This document shows, one piece after another, positions 48,701-59,633 of a DNA stretch of 64,000 nucleotides (position 1 is its first letter; each line of letters opens with the position of its first letter). The notes under the pieces were generated by a model. That model saw only the letters and a list, made by a program, of their open reading frames with translations. It had not been told where the DNA came from and did not search any database. The position numbers and the translations under genes were made by a program. This DNA is from Laspinema olomoucense D3b. GTDB lineage: Bacteria; Cyanobacteriota; Cyanobacteriia; Cyanobacteriales; Laspinemataceae. The stretch is from the NCBI RefSeq assembly GCF_025370785.1, contig NZ_JAMXFA010000005.1:62001-126000 (forward strand). Reading direction: 5' to 3'.

Positions 48701-49535
48701 CAATGCCGTACAATTGACTGGCTTTTTCATTGGCATCTAAAATTGTGCCATCTCTGTGCTGAATCAAAATTCCCTCATCCATTTGATTCATCAACTCTAT
48801 GAAGTTCGAGGCAATTGCTTCCATATAGCCGGGAATTTTTTCGTAAGTTGAGATGATTCCTACGGCGTTTCCCTGGGGATTTTTTACGGGCCAGTGATTA
48901 ATTTTCCAGAGCCATTCTGGGGAGTCCCCCGGGGGGGAATTCGGCACTGGGACTAACAGGGTTTTGGTATCTTTTGGGTTGATTTTTACCCCATTTTGTA
49001 AAATACCCCCCCAAGAGAGTGCGCCGTCGGTTTTCCCGATGACTTGTGCGGGGGATGCGACGCCGACTTGTTCGGCAAAGCGCTGATTTCCCCCCAGGTA
49101 AACTCCTTGGGAGTCTTGCCAAGATACTGCCCAAGGTAAGCAGTCGAGGGCCATTTGCAGGAATGAACCACTAGAAAAGATGCCACTTCCAAGGGTTTCC
49201 CGGATGCCTTGACGGTAGGTGAATAGGGCAATCATCATGGCGATCGCACTCCCGCTTTCCAATGCATAGCTGAGGGTTTCCCATGCGGTTGAAAAAGAGG
49301 AGGTGGGGGTGGAAAACAAATGGAAGAAACGACTCCCAGTGGCGACTGCCAAAAAAGCACTCACTACCCATAAAAAACGGCAATGCAGACGAGCTCCGGT
49401 GATTTGCAGGAGGATTAAAGTCATCCCCAAATAAGATAGCGCTATTGCCCATTCGGCCCCGTTTTGTATCCCGACCCAATCCGTATCGCTCCCGATGGCG
49501 AAATACAGTTGAGAACCTATCCCGTTTATTAGCAT
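45768..49535 (-). CDS. PAS-rich chemoreceptor with degenerate ethylene-receptor-like membrane domain
   Basis: A 1255-residue paralogue of the next receptor. Its N-terminal helices align as [15 protein letters not shown] and [15 protein letters not shown]: Glu 28 replaces Asp, Tyr 35 and His 72 are kept, and Ser 68 stands where the copper-site Cys should be. Copper and ethylene binding as in ETR1 is therefore unlikely. About six PAS domains follow (about 125-870, for example [20 protein letters not shown] and [20 protein letters not shown]), then a coiled coil, a HAMP-like segment and the MCP tip [19 protein letters not shown]. It follows cheW at 47 bp and shares the signalling half with its paralogue, so they likely sit in the same array. 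Confidence 0.87.
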   Translation of the reverse strand: MLINGIGSQLYFAIGSDTDWVGIQNGAEWAIALSYLGMTLILLQITGARLHCRFLWVVSAFLAVATGSRFFHLFSTPTSSFSTAWETLSYALESGSAIAMMIALFTYRQGIRETLGSGIFSSGSFLQMALDCLPWAVSWQDSQGVYLGGNQRFAEQVGVASPAQVIGKTDGALSWGGILQNGVKINPKDTKTLLVPVPNSPPGDSPEWLWKINHWPVKNPQGNAVGIISTYEKIPGYMEAIASNFIELMNQMDEGILIQHRDGTILDANEKASQLYGIERTQLRGKNFFNHLSSFGQSQVDFEGVVSKGGTLRWKALKPKGGNLLDVEISGKPLTLLDNREVIWVSVRDISNCLKLESELHHREEELKLFLEHLPAAVAMLDRQMCYVVASQRWVKDYKLDKREDFQSVKNIIGRSHHELFPELPDHVKDMLQRVLGGESFSCDAEGYTRVDGSIDWVKWEMYPWRDRSGEIGGIMLLTEVVTDRIQAEQERMRLFNLVESSLNEIYIFDVDTLRFEYVNKGACINLGYSQEEILEKTAMDINPAVVTLAEAKTALAPLLEGHQQRMRFEAMHRRADGSIYPIEMYLQIAQQTPKLSCVAIALDITERKQAERALQESEQQFRLMADTVPAIIWIAGPDKQVTYFNKRWVEFTGRPLEKDLGYGWTQNLHPDDKDRCINGYQTAFEERQPFQFEVRLKRWDGEYCWSWMSGLPRFDSQGNFFGYIASGLDITERKQAEEARRESEEGFRSLVESVKDYAIIRLDVVGRVASWNMGAQRIKGYRAPEILGQPFQRFYTLEDRASGKPEAELKTAQTEGRFEDEGYRVKKDGSKFWANVIITPLRDAEGELQGFSKITRDVTEQRRNQEALEQLAADLENRVSQRTQELQEINEKLQQEVGDRIGAEMEKTQLIADLEIMSAQRQAEMDSLTQQVIKMLEQIKGAAKGDLTVRAAVTNDILGALADSFNFLISSLRKVVKGVQKLATEANTATGESISNTQELAHQAQEQAQKIEETIQKIQKIVNSIEEVFTLSQQAENVAQQAAEKAQVGGESVDRAVAAINELRQTLSQTGKTIERLGESSGQIGKIVTSISQIAAQTNLLALNATIEAARAGEQGLGFAVVAEEIRKLADRSGLATEEISEIVEQIRSEIGRAIVAMEAGTQEVAIGTKLAAEAKTHLIDIIQVSGEMNALVENITLAATKQTNSATEIVSMIRAVSAISGNTAEKSVQVQNSLDGLAISVESLQQSVAHFRS

Positions 49536-49582
49536 AATTCAGTCCCCAAGTAAAGCGAAATTTGCTAGAGGTTTTAAACGGT

Positions 49583-50104
49583 TTACCACCCTTCAGACTG
49601 GGCGATCGCCTCTACATCTAAAATCATCACTAAGCGTCCCGTCCAATCGTATAATCCCCTTAAAAAAGGTGCGAGTTCTTCCCCCACATCCATGCTAGAA
49701 ACCATGCGATCCAGATGAACCGAAATCACCCCTTGCACCCGAGAAACGGCCAAACCCATTCGCATCATCACCAAGTTTCCATCTCGCGGATCTGGGGCTT
49801 CTAAAATTAAAATTCGACTATGCACCGAATGACTATCCACCCCCTCAGTCCGCAAAAACCGACCGAAATCTGCCACTGCTAAAATTTCTCCCCTCAAATT
49901 CGTCAATCCTAAGACAAAATGACGGGTATTCGGAACAGGGGCGATCGGTTGCTGTCCCAAAAATAGCACCTCCCGTACTGACAGCAAATCTACCGCAAAG
50001 AGGCTCTCTCTTTGACCAAACAACAGAAATTGCTTGAGGTTCCCTGCATTCGGGGAACCGGGCAACTCACTCATCCCCGAACTGAGGGTCAATTTTCCAG
50101 CCAT
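49583..50104 (-). CDS. CheW-like adaptor protein
   Basis: A 173-residue protein with a CheW domain from FLLFGQRESLFAVDLLSVREVLFL to the end (VLGLTNLRGEILAVADFGRFL). This NxRGxILxVxD-like block is the CheW signature. The first 20 residues are an unstructured tail. It lies second in the minus-strand chemosensory operon, 47 bp before the receptor genes, as in the Pix, Pil and Hmp operons of cyanobacteria, in which receiver, CheW, receptor and CheA follow in this order. It should bridge receptor tips to CheA. Confidence 0.88.
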   Translation of the reverse strand: MAGKLTLSSGMSELPGSPNAGNLKQFLLFGQRESLFAVDLLSVREVLFLGQQPIAPVPNTRHFVLGLTNLRGEILAVADFGRFLRTEGVDSHSVHSRILILEAPDPRDGNLVMMRMGLAVSRVQGVISVHLDRMVSSMDVGEELAPFLRGLYDWTGRLVMILDVEAIAQSEGW

Positions 50105-50288
50105 AGCGTCTTAAATTTGGAAAAAACACAGCCTTTAAATCTTAGAGGCTTTCGGTTGAATTGCCGGAATTATTTGAAGGAATTAAGCGGTAAAGAATTA
50201 AGGGAGGATCTACCAATTATTCTTTTTAAAAATTAATTAACGGGTCATGGCATTACAATATCCCGCCTCATTCTTTCCGCTGAACCTT

Positions 50289-50648
50289 TCACAATAAGCG
50301 CTCGACAATATTAAGCAATTGCTCAGGGTCAACAGGTTTGGTAATATAGGCATCGGCTCCCAAATCCATGCCCCAAGTCTTATCAATCTCTGTATTTTTT
50401 TGACTGCAAAACACCACAGGTAATTTGGACGTCTTGCGATCGCCTCGTAACTCTCGGATCACCTCAAATCCATTCATCCGAGGCATCACCACATCCAGGA
50501 TGACCAGATCCGGTGCACTCTCTTGAATCCGGGCGATCGCCTCCTCCCCATTCGTTGCCACCACCACCTCCATCCCGGCTTTTTTTAAAATCCGGCCAAT
50601 CATCTCCAGTTCACTCGGCACATCATCTACCACTAAGATTTTGCTCAT
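50289..50648 (-). CDS. Single-domain response regulator (CheY/PilH-like)
   Basis: A 119-residue receiver domain. The acidic pocket is in ILVVDDVPSELEM, the phospho-acceptor Asp in LVILDVVMPRMNGFEV, and the conserved Lys in DAYITKPVDPEQLL. No output domain is attached, so it acts like CheY or PilH by protein contact. The start was chosen as the ATG with GGAAAGG upstream; a longer frame from 50681 adds 11 residues outside the fold. It is the first gene of the minus-strand chemosensory operon. Confidence 0.88.
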   Translation of the reverse strand: MSKILVVDDVPSELEMIGRILKKAGMEVVVATNGEEAIARIQESAPDLVILDVVMPRMNGFEVIRELRGDRKTSKLPVVFCSQKNTEIDKTWGMDLGADAYITKPVDPEQLLNIVERLL

Positions 50649-51320
50649 CTGGCCTTTCCCGTGCTTTGCATAAGTATTCAAATCTTATTTTAGCGTGAGA
50701 GTTAGCAATTTCCCTGCCCTCTCCCCAACTTTAACCTCATCCATTTTTACCCCCCACGAGAGCCAGGGCCAAGTCCTGCTTAAATCCGATTCTTTATATA
50801 ATCACTCCACTTCAATCCCCATGAACCGATGCCAAACCGAACTCAACCCCGGAACACAGCTAAAGCCGTGTCCCGCCAAATTGGCAGCTCTGCCTCCTCA
50901 CAACCTCCTCATAAAATCATCTCAATTCAAGCCCAATTAACCCAGGCCAAACCCACTTAAAGCCACCTCTAAACTCTTTATATAAAATCACCAACCCCTA
51001 GGCAAACCTAACTCCTTGATAAAAAGTAGAAATCCCCTAACAAACCCAGTCTTCTCCCCTCTACTTTAACCACATTTGAGGGCAAACTAAAAGTTACAGA
51101 TTCCTGAGTTGAGTGCCCCCAAACCCCAGAGCTTTGCGGGAGGGTTTAAATCCCGGGGACAAAACAGTGGGTTACTGGCCCTAATTGGCTACAAAGCAGG
51201 CAGAGAACTCCTCAACAAACCCTGTTGTCTTCCGGCTGGACATCCCGCAGACCCCGGCGAATTGTAAAGATTTTTAAGCCAAATCACTCTTCTCTACAAA
51301 CAGTGATAGAATCCGAAATT
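50649..51320. other. Long leader and intergenic region upstream of thiC
   Basis: About 670 bp without a supported gene. It contains loosely repeated stretches: TTCTTTATATAATCACTCCAC near 50791 and CTCTTTATATAAAATCACCAA near 50975, each after a CTTAAA-like segment. A variant of the dispersed sequence seen near 18060 recurs around 51220. Promoters for the receiver gene and for thiC must lie here, but I cannot place them with confidence. Confidence 0.45.
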
Positions 51321-52791
<1,471 letters not shown>

Positions 52792-52803
52792 GAGTAGAAT
52801 AGT

Positions 52804-52824
52804 AAGGTGGGCAATGCCCACCTT
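52804..52824. repeat. Hairpin after thiC
   Basis: AAGGTGGGC-AAT-GCCCACCTT: a 9-bp stem with 3-nt loop, 13 bp after the thiC stop. There is no T tract. The GGTGGGCA-type hairpin recurs in many cyanobacterial genomes, so I call it a repeat that may double as a terminator. Confidence 0.55.
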
Positions 52825-52851
52825 ATAAAATCCTTTATTCAGCGATTCATC

Positions 52852-53088
52852 ATGGATAATTCCCCCTTACAACGCATCACCATTGATCCAGAAATTTGTC
52901 ATGGTAAACCCTGTATTCGAGGGTTGCGCTATCCGGTGGAATTTTTACTAGAACTTCTCAGTTCCGGCATGACCCATGCTGAGATTTTAGCCGATTATGA
53001 AGACTTGGAAGAAGCCGATATTTTATCCGCCTTACTTTTTGCGGCGCGTTTAAGTCAGATTAAGCGAGTTTATACCCTAGCATCATGA
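52852..53088 (+). CDS. DUF433 antitoxin-like protein
   Basis: A 78-residue protein of the DUF433 family: [20 protein letters not shown] is the family signature, then [20 protein letters not shown], a small helix-turn-helix-like fold. DUF433 proteins are regularly the first gene of a pair with a PIN-like DUF5615 protein, as here, and are regarded as antitoxins. It overlaps the partner by 4 bp (ATGA), indicating coupled translation. The ATG at 52852 was preferred over a longer in-frame start that overlaps the thiC hairpin. Confidence 0.85.
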   Translation: MDNSPLQRITIDPEICHGKPCIRGLRYPVEFLLELLSSGMTHAEILADYEDLEEADILSALLFAARLSQIKRVYTLAS

Positions 53089-53438
53089 AATTTCTAGTTG
53101 ATGCTCAACTCCCCCTTCAGTTGGCTCGTTTTCTCCAAAGTGCCGGTTATGATGCCATTCATACCAGCGATTTACCCCAGAACAATTCTACCCCTGACTC
53201 TGACTTGAACACCTTGTCACTTCAAGAACAGCGAATTTTAATTAGTAAAGATGCGGATTTTGTTGAGTCATTCTTGCTCCAAAAACAGCCGTATAAACTT
53301 TTATTGATTTCTACTGGAAATATTAAAAATAGTGAATTAAAGAATTTATTTCAAAACAACCTGGAACAAATTACGACTCTTTTAGAAAATCACAGCTATA
53401 TCGAAATTAGTCGAGATGCCCTCATCATTCATCAATAA
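53085..53438 (+). CDS. DUF5615 PIN-like toxin protein
   Basis: A 117-residue PIN-like protein. It starts [17 protein letters not shown], with the first acidic residue in LVDAQLP, and continues with [11 protein letters not shown], which carries the second acidic pair, and LLLISTGN. These are the signature blocks of DUF5615, a shortened PIN fold likely to be a ribonuclease. It is translationally coupled to the DUF433 gene. Toxicity is inferred from family context only. Confidence 0.85.
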   Translation: MKFLVDAQLPLQLARFLQSAGYDAIHTSDLPQNNSTPDSDLNTLSLQEQRILISKDADFVESFLLQKQPYKLLLISTGNIKNSELKNLFQNNLEQITTLLENHSYIEISRDALIIHQ

Positions 53439-53535
53439 GCTATCCGAAAAACAACGGTTGATGAAAAAAGAGTGTTTAATTAATTATTGAAAATAAGGCT
53501 ATAAATTCAACTTTCCATTTATTGCTTAAATACCT

Positions 53536-54927
53536 ATGTCCCCCATCCCTCCGGTGAAATGGTTGTTTAACCGCCGTCGGTTCCTTCAGTTGAGTTTGTT
53601 TGCTAGTACCCTGGGTTTGAGTTTAGCTTGTTCTGAAAATCAGGTTCAATCTTCACCGCAAAAAGTGTTAGTGATTGGGGCCGGAATTGCGGGTTTAGCG
53701 GCAGCGCGAGAACTTCAGGGACAGGGGTTTCAAGTAACGGTGTTGGAAGGACGCGATCGCATTGGTGGCCGAATTCACACCAGTCGCACCCTGGGGTTTC
53801 CGGTGGATTTGGGGGCATCCTGGATTCATGGAATTACGGGCAATCCCATTACGACTCTAGCACAAGAATGGCAAATTCCCATCTTACCCACGGATTTTGA
53901 TAATATTATACTATACAACAGCCAGGGAAATCCGATTAGCGATCGCGATTTGGAGGTCAGTTACGCAGTCTACGAACAAATTCGCGATCAAGCTGCATCT
54001 CTAGCGGAAAACTCCGAACAGGACCTTTCTATTGCCTCCGCATTACAACAAGTTTTAGCCGCCCAAACCCTTACCCCTCAACAATCTCAACTGATTGAAT
54101 GGGCATTCAATTCTGAATTTGTAACGGAATTTGGAGCAGATTTAGAGAGTCTCTCCAGTTGGTATGTAGATGAGGGAGAAGAATTTGACGGGGAAGATTA
54201 TCTTTTTCCTCAAGGATATGACAAAATTATCACGGGATTAGCGAATAATCTGGAGATTCAGTTGCAACAAAAAGTGACTGAAATCCGTTACACCGATTCC
54301 GGTGTTTCTGTCACGACGGAACGGGAAACATTTACGGCAGATGCGGCGATCGTGACCTTACCCCTGGGGGTTTTGAAATCCGGCTCTATCAAATTTTCCC
54401 CGGAATTACCGGAAAATAAACAAGCGGCTATCAATCGCTTGACTATGGGAGTTTTAAATAAAGTAATCTTAAAATTTTCGGAACAATTTTGGCCTGAAGA
54501 CTATCAGAATTTGGACTATCTCCATGAAAAGCCTCCAGATTTTTCTGAATTTTTAAATTTGGCATTTTATACTCAAAAACCCGCATTAATGGCTTTGACG
54601 GGGGGTAGTTTTGCTCGGCAGATTGAACAACTTTCTGAGGGAGAAATTCGCTCACGACTGATGGGGGTGTTGCGACGGAGTTATGGCGATCGCATTCCTG
54701 AACCCGAAAGCATGATCGTGACGCGATGGAGTCAGGATCCGTTTACCTTTGGCTCTTACTCTCATATTGCCGTCGGGGGAGAGAGTGGCGATCGCGATAT
54801 CTTGGCTGAACCTATCGGCGATCGCCTCTTCTTCGCTGGAGAAGCCACCTCTAGCGACTATCCCGCCACCGTACATGGCGCTTACCTCTCCGGCATTCGG
54901 GAGGCAAAACGCGTGATTAATCCCTAA
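53536..54927 (+). CDS. Exported flavin-containing amine oxidase, Tat-type lipoprotein
   Basis: A 463-residue FAD oxidoreductase of the monoamine-oxidase/polyamine-oxidase group. The dinucleotide-binding motif is [16 protein letters not shown], followed by [25 protein letters not shown]. The C-terminal FAD motif is [20 protein letters not shown]. The N-terminus holds [13 protein letters not shown], a twin-arginine signal, and then LSLAC, a lipobox with Cys at about residue 33, so the folded, FAD-loaded enzyme is probably exported and lipid-anchored. Substrate is unknown; polyamines or amino acids are typical. Between a toxin pair and a cyclase gene, with no operon partner. Confidence 0.87.
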   Translation: MSPIPPVKWLFNRRRFLQLSLFASTLGLSLACSENQVQSSPQKVLVIGAGIAGLAAARELQGQGFQVTVLEGRDRIGGRIHTSRTLGFPVDLGASWIHGITGNPITTLAQEWQIPILPTDFDNIILYNSQGNPISDRDLEVSYAVYEQIRDQAASLAENSEQDLSIASALQQVLAAQTLTPQQSQLIEWAFNSEFVTEFGADLESLSSWYVDEGEEFDGEDYLFPQGYDKIITGLANNLEIQLQQKVTEIRYTDSGVSVTTERETFTADAAIVTLPLGVLKSGSIKFSPELPENKQAAINRLTMGVLNKVILKFSEQFWPEDYQNLDYLHEKPPDFSEFLNLAFYTQKPALMALTGGSFARQIEQLSEGEIRSRLMGVLRRSYGDRIPEPESMIVTRWSQDPFTFGSYSHIAVGGESGDRDILAEPIGDRLFFAGEATSSDYPATVHGAYLSGIREAKRVINP

Positions 54928-55037
54928 ATACCTCTTGAATACCCCTCAACTCTCAACGCGATCGGGTAAGATCTAACCAGTACCGACAGCTAAAATAGCC
55001 AAGCGGTTACTGAGTCAAGCGTGAAAAACAGCCAAAA

Positions 55038-56738
55038 ATGTCAACCCCCCATCGGCGTCAGGAAAATCAGCGAAGAGAGAGAAAAAAATCTGGTTTCAAA
55101 ATTCTCAAAACAATCATGAAGTGGAGCGTCGCCTTCCTGCCGTTAAAATTTTTTATCCCCAAGTTTAAGCGGGCTTTGGACCCGCGTTCCATGCAACCGG
55201 CAGGGTTACCCGATAATGAAGAAGAACGCTTACAAGCTCTCTACCGCTATAGCATTTTAGATAGTGATGCTGAAGACTCATTCGATGACTTAACCGCCTT
55301 AGCTGCTTCAATTTGCGGGACTCCCATTGCCTTAGTCAGTTTGATTGATGCCAATCGTCAATGGTTTAAATCCAAAGTAGGTTTAGATGCTTCCGAAACC
55401 CCCAGAAATCTGGCCTTTTGCGCTCATGCGATTCTCAATCCCAATGATATTCTCGTAGTTCCAAATGCGTTAGAAGATGAGAGGTTTGTCGGAAATCCCC
55501 TGGTTACTTCTAATCCGAATATCCGCTTTTATGCGGGAACGCCGGTTGTTACCCCCGATGGATTTCCTTTGGGAACCCTGTGTGTCATTGATACCATTCC
55601 GCGCCATCTCACCTCAGAACAATTGGAAGGACTACGATTGTTAGGACGACAGGCGATCGCCCAAATGGAATTACGACTCCAAGTTAAACGCTTAGAACGT
55701 CAAATTGACCGAGAAAAAGACGCCAAAGCCAAACTTCGGGCCACCGATGCCCAAATTGTCGATTTGCTGGAAAATATGACCGATGCTTTTTTCGCAGTTG
55801 ATCGCCAATGGCGGTTTAGTTATGCTAATCAAAAAGTTGGAGAAATTTTGCAGCGAGAACCTGAAAAGTTGCTGGGGAAAATTATCTGGGAAGAATTGCC
55901 CGAAACTGTGGGTTCTAAGTTTGAACGAGAGTATCGAAAATCCGCAGCGCAACAAGTCAGCGTCACCTTTGAAGACTGTTCTCCCATCACCAGGCGCTGC
56001 TTTGAAGTTCGGGTTTTTCCATCTTATGAGGGACTCTCTGTATTTTTTCATGACATTACCCAACGAAAAGAAACTGAAGATGCACTTTGCCGGGAACAAG
56101 AAAAAGTCCAAGAATTACTCTTAAATATTTTACCACCCACCATTGCCAAACAGCTTCAGGAACAACCCGGGCTAATTGCGGAAAAATTTGACGCGGTTAC
56201 TATTTTATTTGCAGATTTAGTTAAATTTACGGAACTCTCAACCCAGGTTTCTCCCCAAGAATTGGTGACTCTTCTCAACACCATTGTTTCCACTTTCGAT
56301 CGCCTCACGGAAAAACATGGATTAGAGAAAATTAAAACCATTGGGGATGCCTACCTGGTAGTCGGTGGCGTTCCCCTCTCTCGACCCGATCATGCCGAAG
56401 CGATCGCAGAAATGGCCTTGGATATGCAAGAGGCGATCGGGCAGTTCAACGCCGAATATCTCACAAATTTAAGCCTGCGAATTGGGATTAACACCGGACC
56501 CGTAGTAGCTGGTGTCATAGGCATTAAAAAATTCACCTACGACCTTTGGGGAGATGCCGTCAACACCGCTTCCCGCATGGAATCCCACGGAATAACGGGA
56601 AAAATTCAAATCTCTGAAACCACCTATCAGTTGTTGCAAGATAAGTATAAGTTTGAGGAACGCGGTGTCATTGATATTAAAGGGAAAGGAGAAATGAAAA
56701 CCTATTTTCTCACAGGTAGAAATGGGTCTACTCTTTAA
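55038..56738 (+). CDS. Class III adenylate cyclase with GAF and PAS sensor domains
   Basis: A 566-residue protein. A basic start and hydrophobic stretch ([15 protein letters not shown]) may associate with the membrane. A GAF domain (about 65-215, [19 protein letters not shown]) is followed by a PAS domain (about 240-345) and the cyclase domain (about 375-565). Metal-binding Asp residues are in [11 protein letters not shown] and [12 protein letters not shown]; Lys before TIGDAY and Asp in [16 protein letters not shown] select ATP, so cAMP is the likely product. All catalytic residues are present. Small-molecule or redox sensing by GAF is expected; the actual signal is unknown. Confidence 0.88.
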   Translation: MSTPHRRQENQRRERKKSGFKILKTIMKWSVAFLPLKFFIPKFKRALDPRSMQPAGLPDNEEERLQALYRYSILDSDAEDSFDDLTALAASICGTPIALVSLIDANRQWFKSKVGLDASETPRNLAFCAHAILNPNDILVVPNALEDERFVGNPLVTSNPNIRFYAGTPVVTPDGFPLGTLCVIDTIPRHLTSEQLEGLRLLGRQAIAQMELRLQVKRLERQIDREKDAKAKLRATDAQIVDLLENMTDAFFAVDRQWRFSYANQKVGEILQREPEKLLGKIIWEELPETVGSKFEREYRKSAAQQVSVTFEDCSPITRRCFEVRVFPSYEGLSVFFHDITQRKETEDALCREQEKVQELLLNILPPTIAKQLQEQPGLIAEKFDAVTILFADLVKFTELSTQVSPQELVTLLNTIVSTFDRLTEKHGLEKIKTIGDAYLVVGGVPLSRPDHAEAIAEMALDMQEAIGQFNAEYLTNLSLRIGINTGPVVAGVIGIKKFTYDLWGDAVNTASRMESHGITGKIQISETTYQLLQDKYKFEERGVIDIKGKGEMKTYFLTGRNGSTL

Positions 56739-56974
56739 ACGGTTCTCCATCAGGTTCGCGATCGCCTCTAACACCCCCAACTACAGCTTGCCTATTGTAC
56801 CACACAAAGCGATCACCCTTTTTCTTAGAAATGTGATCGCCTATTTGGCTACAGGCGCTCGCCTCTTTTTTCCCACAGTTTCCTCCCCTTTGTCGGCAGG
56901 AGGGCGATTGTAGATTATAATAGGCACAGATTGACTTTTGGCTAACCCTGATAAAAATCAACTTGCCCCCAAAA

Positions 56975-57217
56975 ATGCTGACTCAATACATCCAAAGTGC
57001 TATGCACCGGGCCACTTATGAGTTGCTTGAAGATGATACGTTTTACGGCGAAATTCCGGGGTTTCCTGGGGTCTATGCTAATGCCGAAACCCTGGAATCC
57101 TGTAGAGACTTATTGCAGGAGGTCTTGGAAGGTTGGATTATCTTAGGATTGCGATTACAGCATAACCTCCCATCTATTGAGGGCATTGATCTAACTCCAC
57201 CACAAGAGGTCGCTTAA
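56975..57217 (+). CDS. HicB-family antitoxin-like protein, solitary
   Basis: An 80-residue protein with the HicB fold pattern: YELLEDDTFYGEIPGFPGVYANAETLE, then LQEVLEGWIILGLRL. HicB is normally the antitoxin of the HicA mRNA interferase. I find no hicA frame on either side, so the toxin is missing or was never adjacent. The ATG is used; a TTG four codons upstream is possible but unneeded. C-terminal DNA-binding domain is absent, as in the short HicB type. Confidence 0.75.
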   Translation: MLTQYIQSAMHRATYELLEDDTFYGEIPGFPGVYANAETLESCRDLLQEVLEGWIILGLRLQHNLPSIEGIDLTPPQEVA

Positions 57218-57362
57218 GGCCGCCATTTGGACCTATTCAACTTTTAAACATAACATTGGACAATTCACTGACGTTTTGTGGAAACAATCGGGTTGTGATA
57301 CTCCAGGCGATCGCCCCAAATCTCAGAAATGCGATCGCCTCTTAACCACAGATCCGTATTTC

Positions 57363-57656
57363 TCATGGAGCAACATTAACAACTTCACTGTATTGCTCAA
57401 GTTCTTCCTCTGTAACATGGATGCCATTTTGCCACAGTTCATATTCACTGATATCAATCTCGTCATTCCACACCAGTCCATAACCCCCCAAATCTACTCT
57501 GAAATTTTTGAAAAATCCTGGATTGCTTAATGGTACAAACATTGGTTTTTCCAATAAAGGAGTGATGTCATATTTTCGCCATTCTTGATTAGTAAATTGA
57601 ACCAGTAAGAGGCGATCACCAATAGCTTTAGCAGAAAAAATCCGAAAAATGTTCAT
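57363..57656 (-). CDS. DUF2442 domain protein
   Basis: A 97-residue protein with the DUF2442 pattern: DRLLLVQFTNQEWRKYDITPLLEKPMF is the conserved front, then WNDEIDISEYELWQNG. The family binds DNA-like ligands in a beta-rich fold but its role is unsettled. It directly follows the DUF4160 gene at 12 bp on the same strand. This pairing occurs repeatedly in bacteria, which suggests a two-gene module such as a toxin-antitoxin pair; that is inference. Confidence 0.8.
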   Translation of the reverse strand: MNIFRIFSAKAIGDRLLLVQFTNQEWRKYDITPLLEKPMFVPLSNPGFFKNFRVDLGGYGLVWNDEIDISEYELWQNGIHVTEEELEQYSEVVNVAP

Positions 57657-57668
57657 AACAATTCATCC

Positions 57669-57917
57669 TTATTTTAATGGAGGAAGTTTCCTAAATTGTT
57701 GGCTATCCCACATAGCCAAAAGTTCTTCTTTATACAAAATTGCCCATTCTAATACCATCTTTTCAGCCCGATTCGGTAAATCTCCTTCAATAACTTGTAA
57801 AGATTCAATACCGACCAAAGCATTGTACTCGCTGTAAACTGCGTGAAAATGAGGAGGTGGGTGATCTCCAAAGAAAATTTTGATGATGATTTCGTAAAAT
57901 CGGGTAACTTCTGGCAT
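57669..57917 (-). CDS. DUF4160 domain protein
   Basis: An 82-residue DUF4160 member with the signature KIFFGDHPPPHFHAVYSEYNA near the N-terminus (HPPPHFH is diagnostic), followed by a helix VLEWAILYKEELLAMWD. Function unknown. It is the first gene of a two-gene unit with a DUF2442 protein. Intact and of normal length. Confidence 0.82.
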   Translation of the reverse strand: MPEVTRFYEIIIKIFFGDHPPPHFHAVYSEYNALVGIESLQVIEGDLPNRAEKMVLEWAILYKEELLAMWDSQQFRKLPPLK

Positions 57918-58170
57918 AAAGGTTTTCTCAAGGACGAGATAAAGATTGTTGTACCCAAATCAAAGGGTATCATGACATTCGAGCAGAACCCATTTTTGAC
58001 CGATCGCCTTTCTCAGGGGTTCTGGAAACAGCGACTTTTCTCTCAGCAAGACAATCCTTCTCGACACCCGCAACTAGCGATCGCCCCAAATCCTACGGCC
58101 AATCCCTCACAATGGCAAAAACTGGCAAAAACTGCCATAATCGAGTCAGAAAGTTTATGAACTGACAGTG

Positions 58171-58440
58171 ATGAAAAGTATTAACATTTCTTTACCTGAC
58201 TCGATGCGAGCGTATGTGGAAGAGATTGTGGCAACGGAGGGATATAGCACCCTGAGCGAGTATTTCCGGGAGTTGGTACGGCAAGACCAAAAGCGCAAAG
58301 CCACCGAACGGCTGGAAACTCTGTTGTTGGAAGGTCTCGAATCCGGAACTGCAACGGCGATCGCACCGCAAGATTGGCAAGATATTCGCGCAGCAGTACG
58401 GGAGAGATTAGCCAAACGGTCTAACCCAACTCAGGAGTGA
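58171..58440 (+). CDS. ParD-like antitoxin
   Basis: An 89-residue ribbon-helix-helix protein: KSINISLPDSMRAYVEEIVATEG and YSTLSEYFRELVRQDQKR match the ParD/CopG antitoxin pattern. The C-terminal half (about 45-89) is charged and would bind the toxin. A GTG one codon earlier is possible; the ATG is preferred. It overlaps its partner by the sequence TGATG. Confidence 0.87.
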   Translation: MKSINISLPDSMRAYVEEIVATEGYSTLSEYFRELVRQDQKRKATERLETLLLEGLESGTATAIAPQDWQDIRAAVRERLAKRSNPTQE

Positions 58441-58766
58441 TGAGCAACGTTAGTAAACGCCCGCAAGTCATCCGGGATTTAATAGATTTGGCTACCTACA
58501 TCGCCGAAGATAGCTTGGATGCGTCCGATCGCTTTCTAGCGGCGGCAGAAAGTACCTTTCAGCAACTGGGAAAAATGCCCGGGATGGGAAAAATCTGCCA
58601 ATTTTCTAATTCTCGTTTGGCAGATGTTCGGCAGCAAGCAATTAAAGGCTTTAAGAACTATTTGGTTTTTTACCGAGTTACCGATACTGGCGTGGAAATT
58701 ATCCGGGTGATTCATGGTGCAAGGGATATTGAGGCTATTTTAGATGATGAAGAGCAGGAGGACTGA
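58440..58766 (+). CDS. ParE/RelE-family toxin
   Basis: A 108-residue RelE/ParE-superfamily toxin: RDLIDLATYIAEDSLDASDRFLAAAEST is the helical front and KGFKNYLVFYRVTDTGVEIIRVIHGARDI the diagnostic strand block, listed here as YLVFYRV and RVIHGARDIEAIL. ParE toxins block DNA gyrase, whereas RelE cleaves mRNA; this subgroup is usually called ParE. A GTG one codon upstream is an alternative start. Translationally coupled to the ParD gene. Confidence 0.87.
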   Translation: MSNVSKRPQVIRDLIDLATYIAEDSLDASDRFLAAAESTFQQLGKMPGMGKICQFSNSRLADVRQQAIKGFKNYLVFYRVTDTGVEIIRVIHGARDIEAILDDEEQED

Positions 58767-58918
58767 AGCTTTTGACAATATCCAAGGCTAAATTGGTTTC
58801 GGGGTTTTGAGAAATGCGATCGCCTTTTTCTAGACAGAGCGATCGCCTATTGTTCTACAGGCGATCGCCTCATTCACTTCTAATTCAAAGTTACTTCAAA
58901 TCCCCGCTCCTCTCTCAC

Positions 58919-59539
58919 TTATAATCCTAACTCCTGATAGCGAGCTTGAATCTGGGCGATGGTAAAGACGGCGCGAAACTTTAATCCCTCTTTTTGATAC
59001 AATTCTGCTCCGCCTTGTTCGCGATCGACTAGGGAAATCACTTCCTCTACTTTGTACCCGGCGTCGCGCAAACGGTGAACCGCTTTCATGGCCGAGGCCC
59101 CAGTAGTGACCACATCTTCTAGGACCACAACCTGGGTCCCCGGACTCAGTTCGGGTCCCTCGATATAGGCTTGGGTGCCATGTCCCTTGGCTTCTTTGCG
59201 AACAATTAGGGCCGGAATCGGTCTGTTTTCGTAGGCCGAGACGACGCTAACAGCGGTTACAATCGGGTCAGCGCCCAAGGTTAACCCTGCCACGCCTAGG
59301 GTTTCTGGGGAGAGCATGGAGAATAGCACCTGACCCGTGAGGAGTGCACCGATGGGGTGTAGAGTGACTTGTTTGCCATTGATATAGTAGCGGCTGCTCT
59401 GGCCGGAGGATAGGGTAAAGTCCCCCTCGCGATAGGCTAACTGGCAGAGTAAGTCCAGAAGCTGTTGGCGTTGGTCGTTTAAATCGGTAGGGTGAACTGA
59501 GACCGATGTCTCATCCAATCCTTGAGTAATCTCGGTCAT
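58919..59539 (-). CDS. pyrE: Orotate phosphoribosyltransferase
   Basis: A 206-residue enzyme of pyrimidine synthesis that makes OMP from orotate and PRPP. The PRPP-binding motif is VVVLEDVVTTGASAMKAV, and SGQSSRYYINGKQV and GLTLGADPIVTAVS are also characteristic. KEAKGHGTQAYIEG contains the flexible-loop residues. The length is standard. It starts divergently from a small exported-protein gene. The preceding 150 bp carry three HIP1 sites but no gene. Confidence 0.94.
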   Translation of the reverse strand: MTEITQGLDETSVSVHPTDLNDQRQQLLDLLCQLAYREGDFTLSSGQSSRYYINGKQVTLHPIGALLTGQVLFSMLSPETLGVAGLTLGADPIVTAVSVVSAYENRPIPALIVRKEAKGHGTQAYIEGPELSPGTQVVVLEDVVTTGASAMKAVHRLRDAGYKVEEVISLVDREQGGAELYQKEGLKFRAVFTIAQIQARYQELGL

Positions 59540-59633
59540 GGTTAATTGTAGTGACAGGAGGAAAATTTCAGCCGATAATTATCTTATCGTGGAAGTTGAG
59601 CTAATATCGAGCCAAAAGGTGAGGAGAAAATTT

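Noticed and set aside
50695-50940. 81-codon frame upstream of thiC
   Set aside because: Composition reflects the quasi-repeated spacer sequence; no ribosome-binding site or family.
57276-57530. 84-codon plus-strand frame overlapping the DUF2442 gene
   Set aside because: Antisense shadow of a recognised family member; no similarity of its own.
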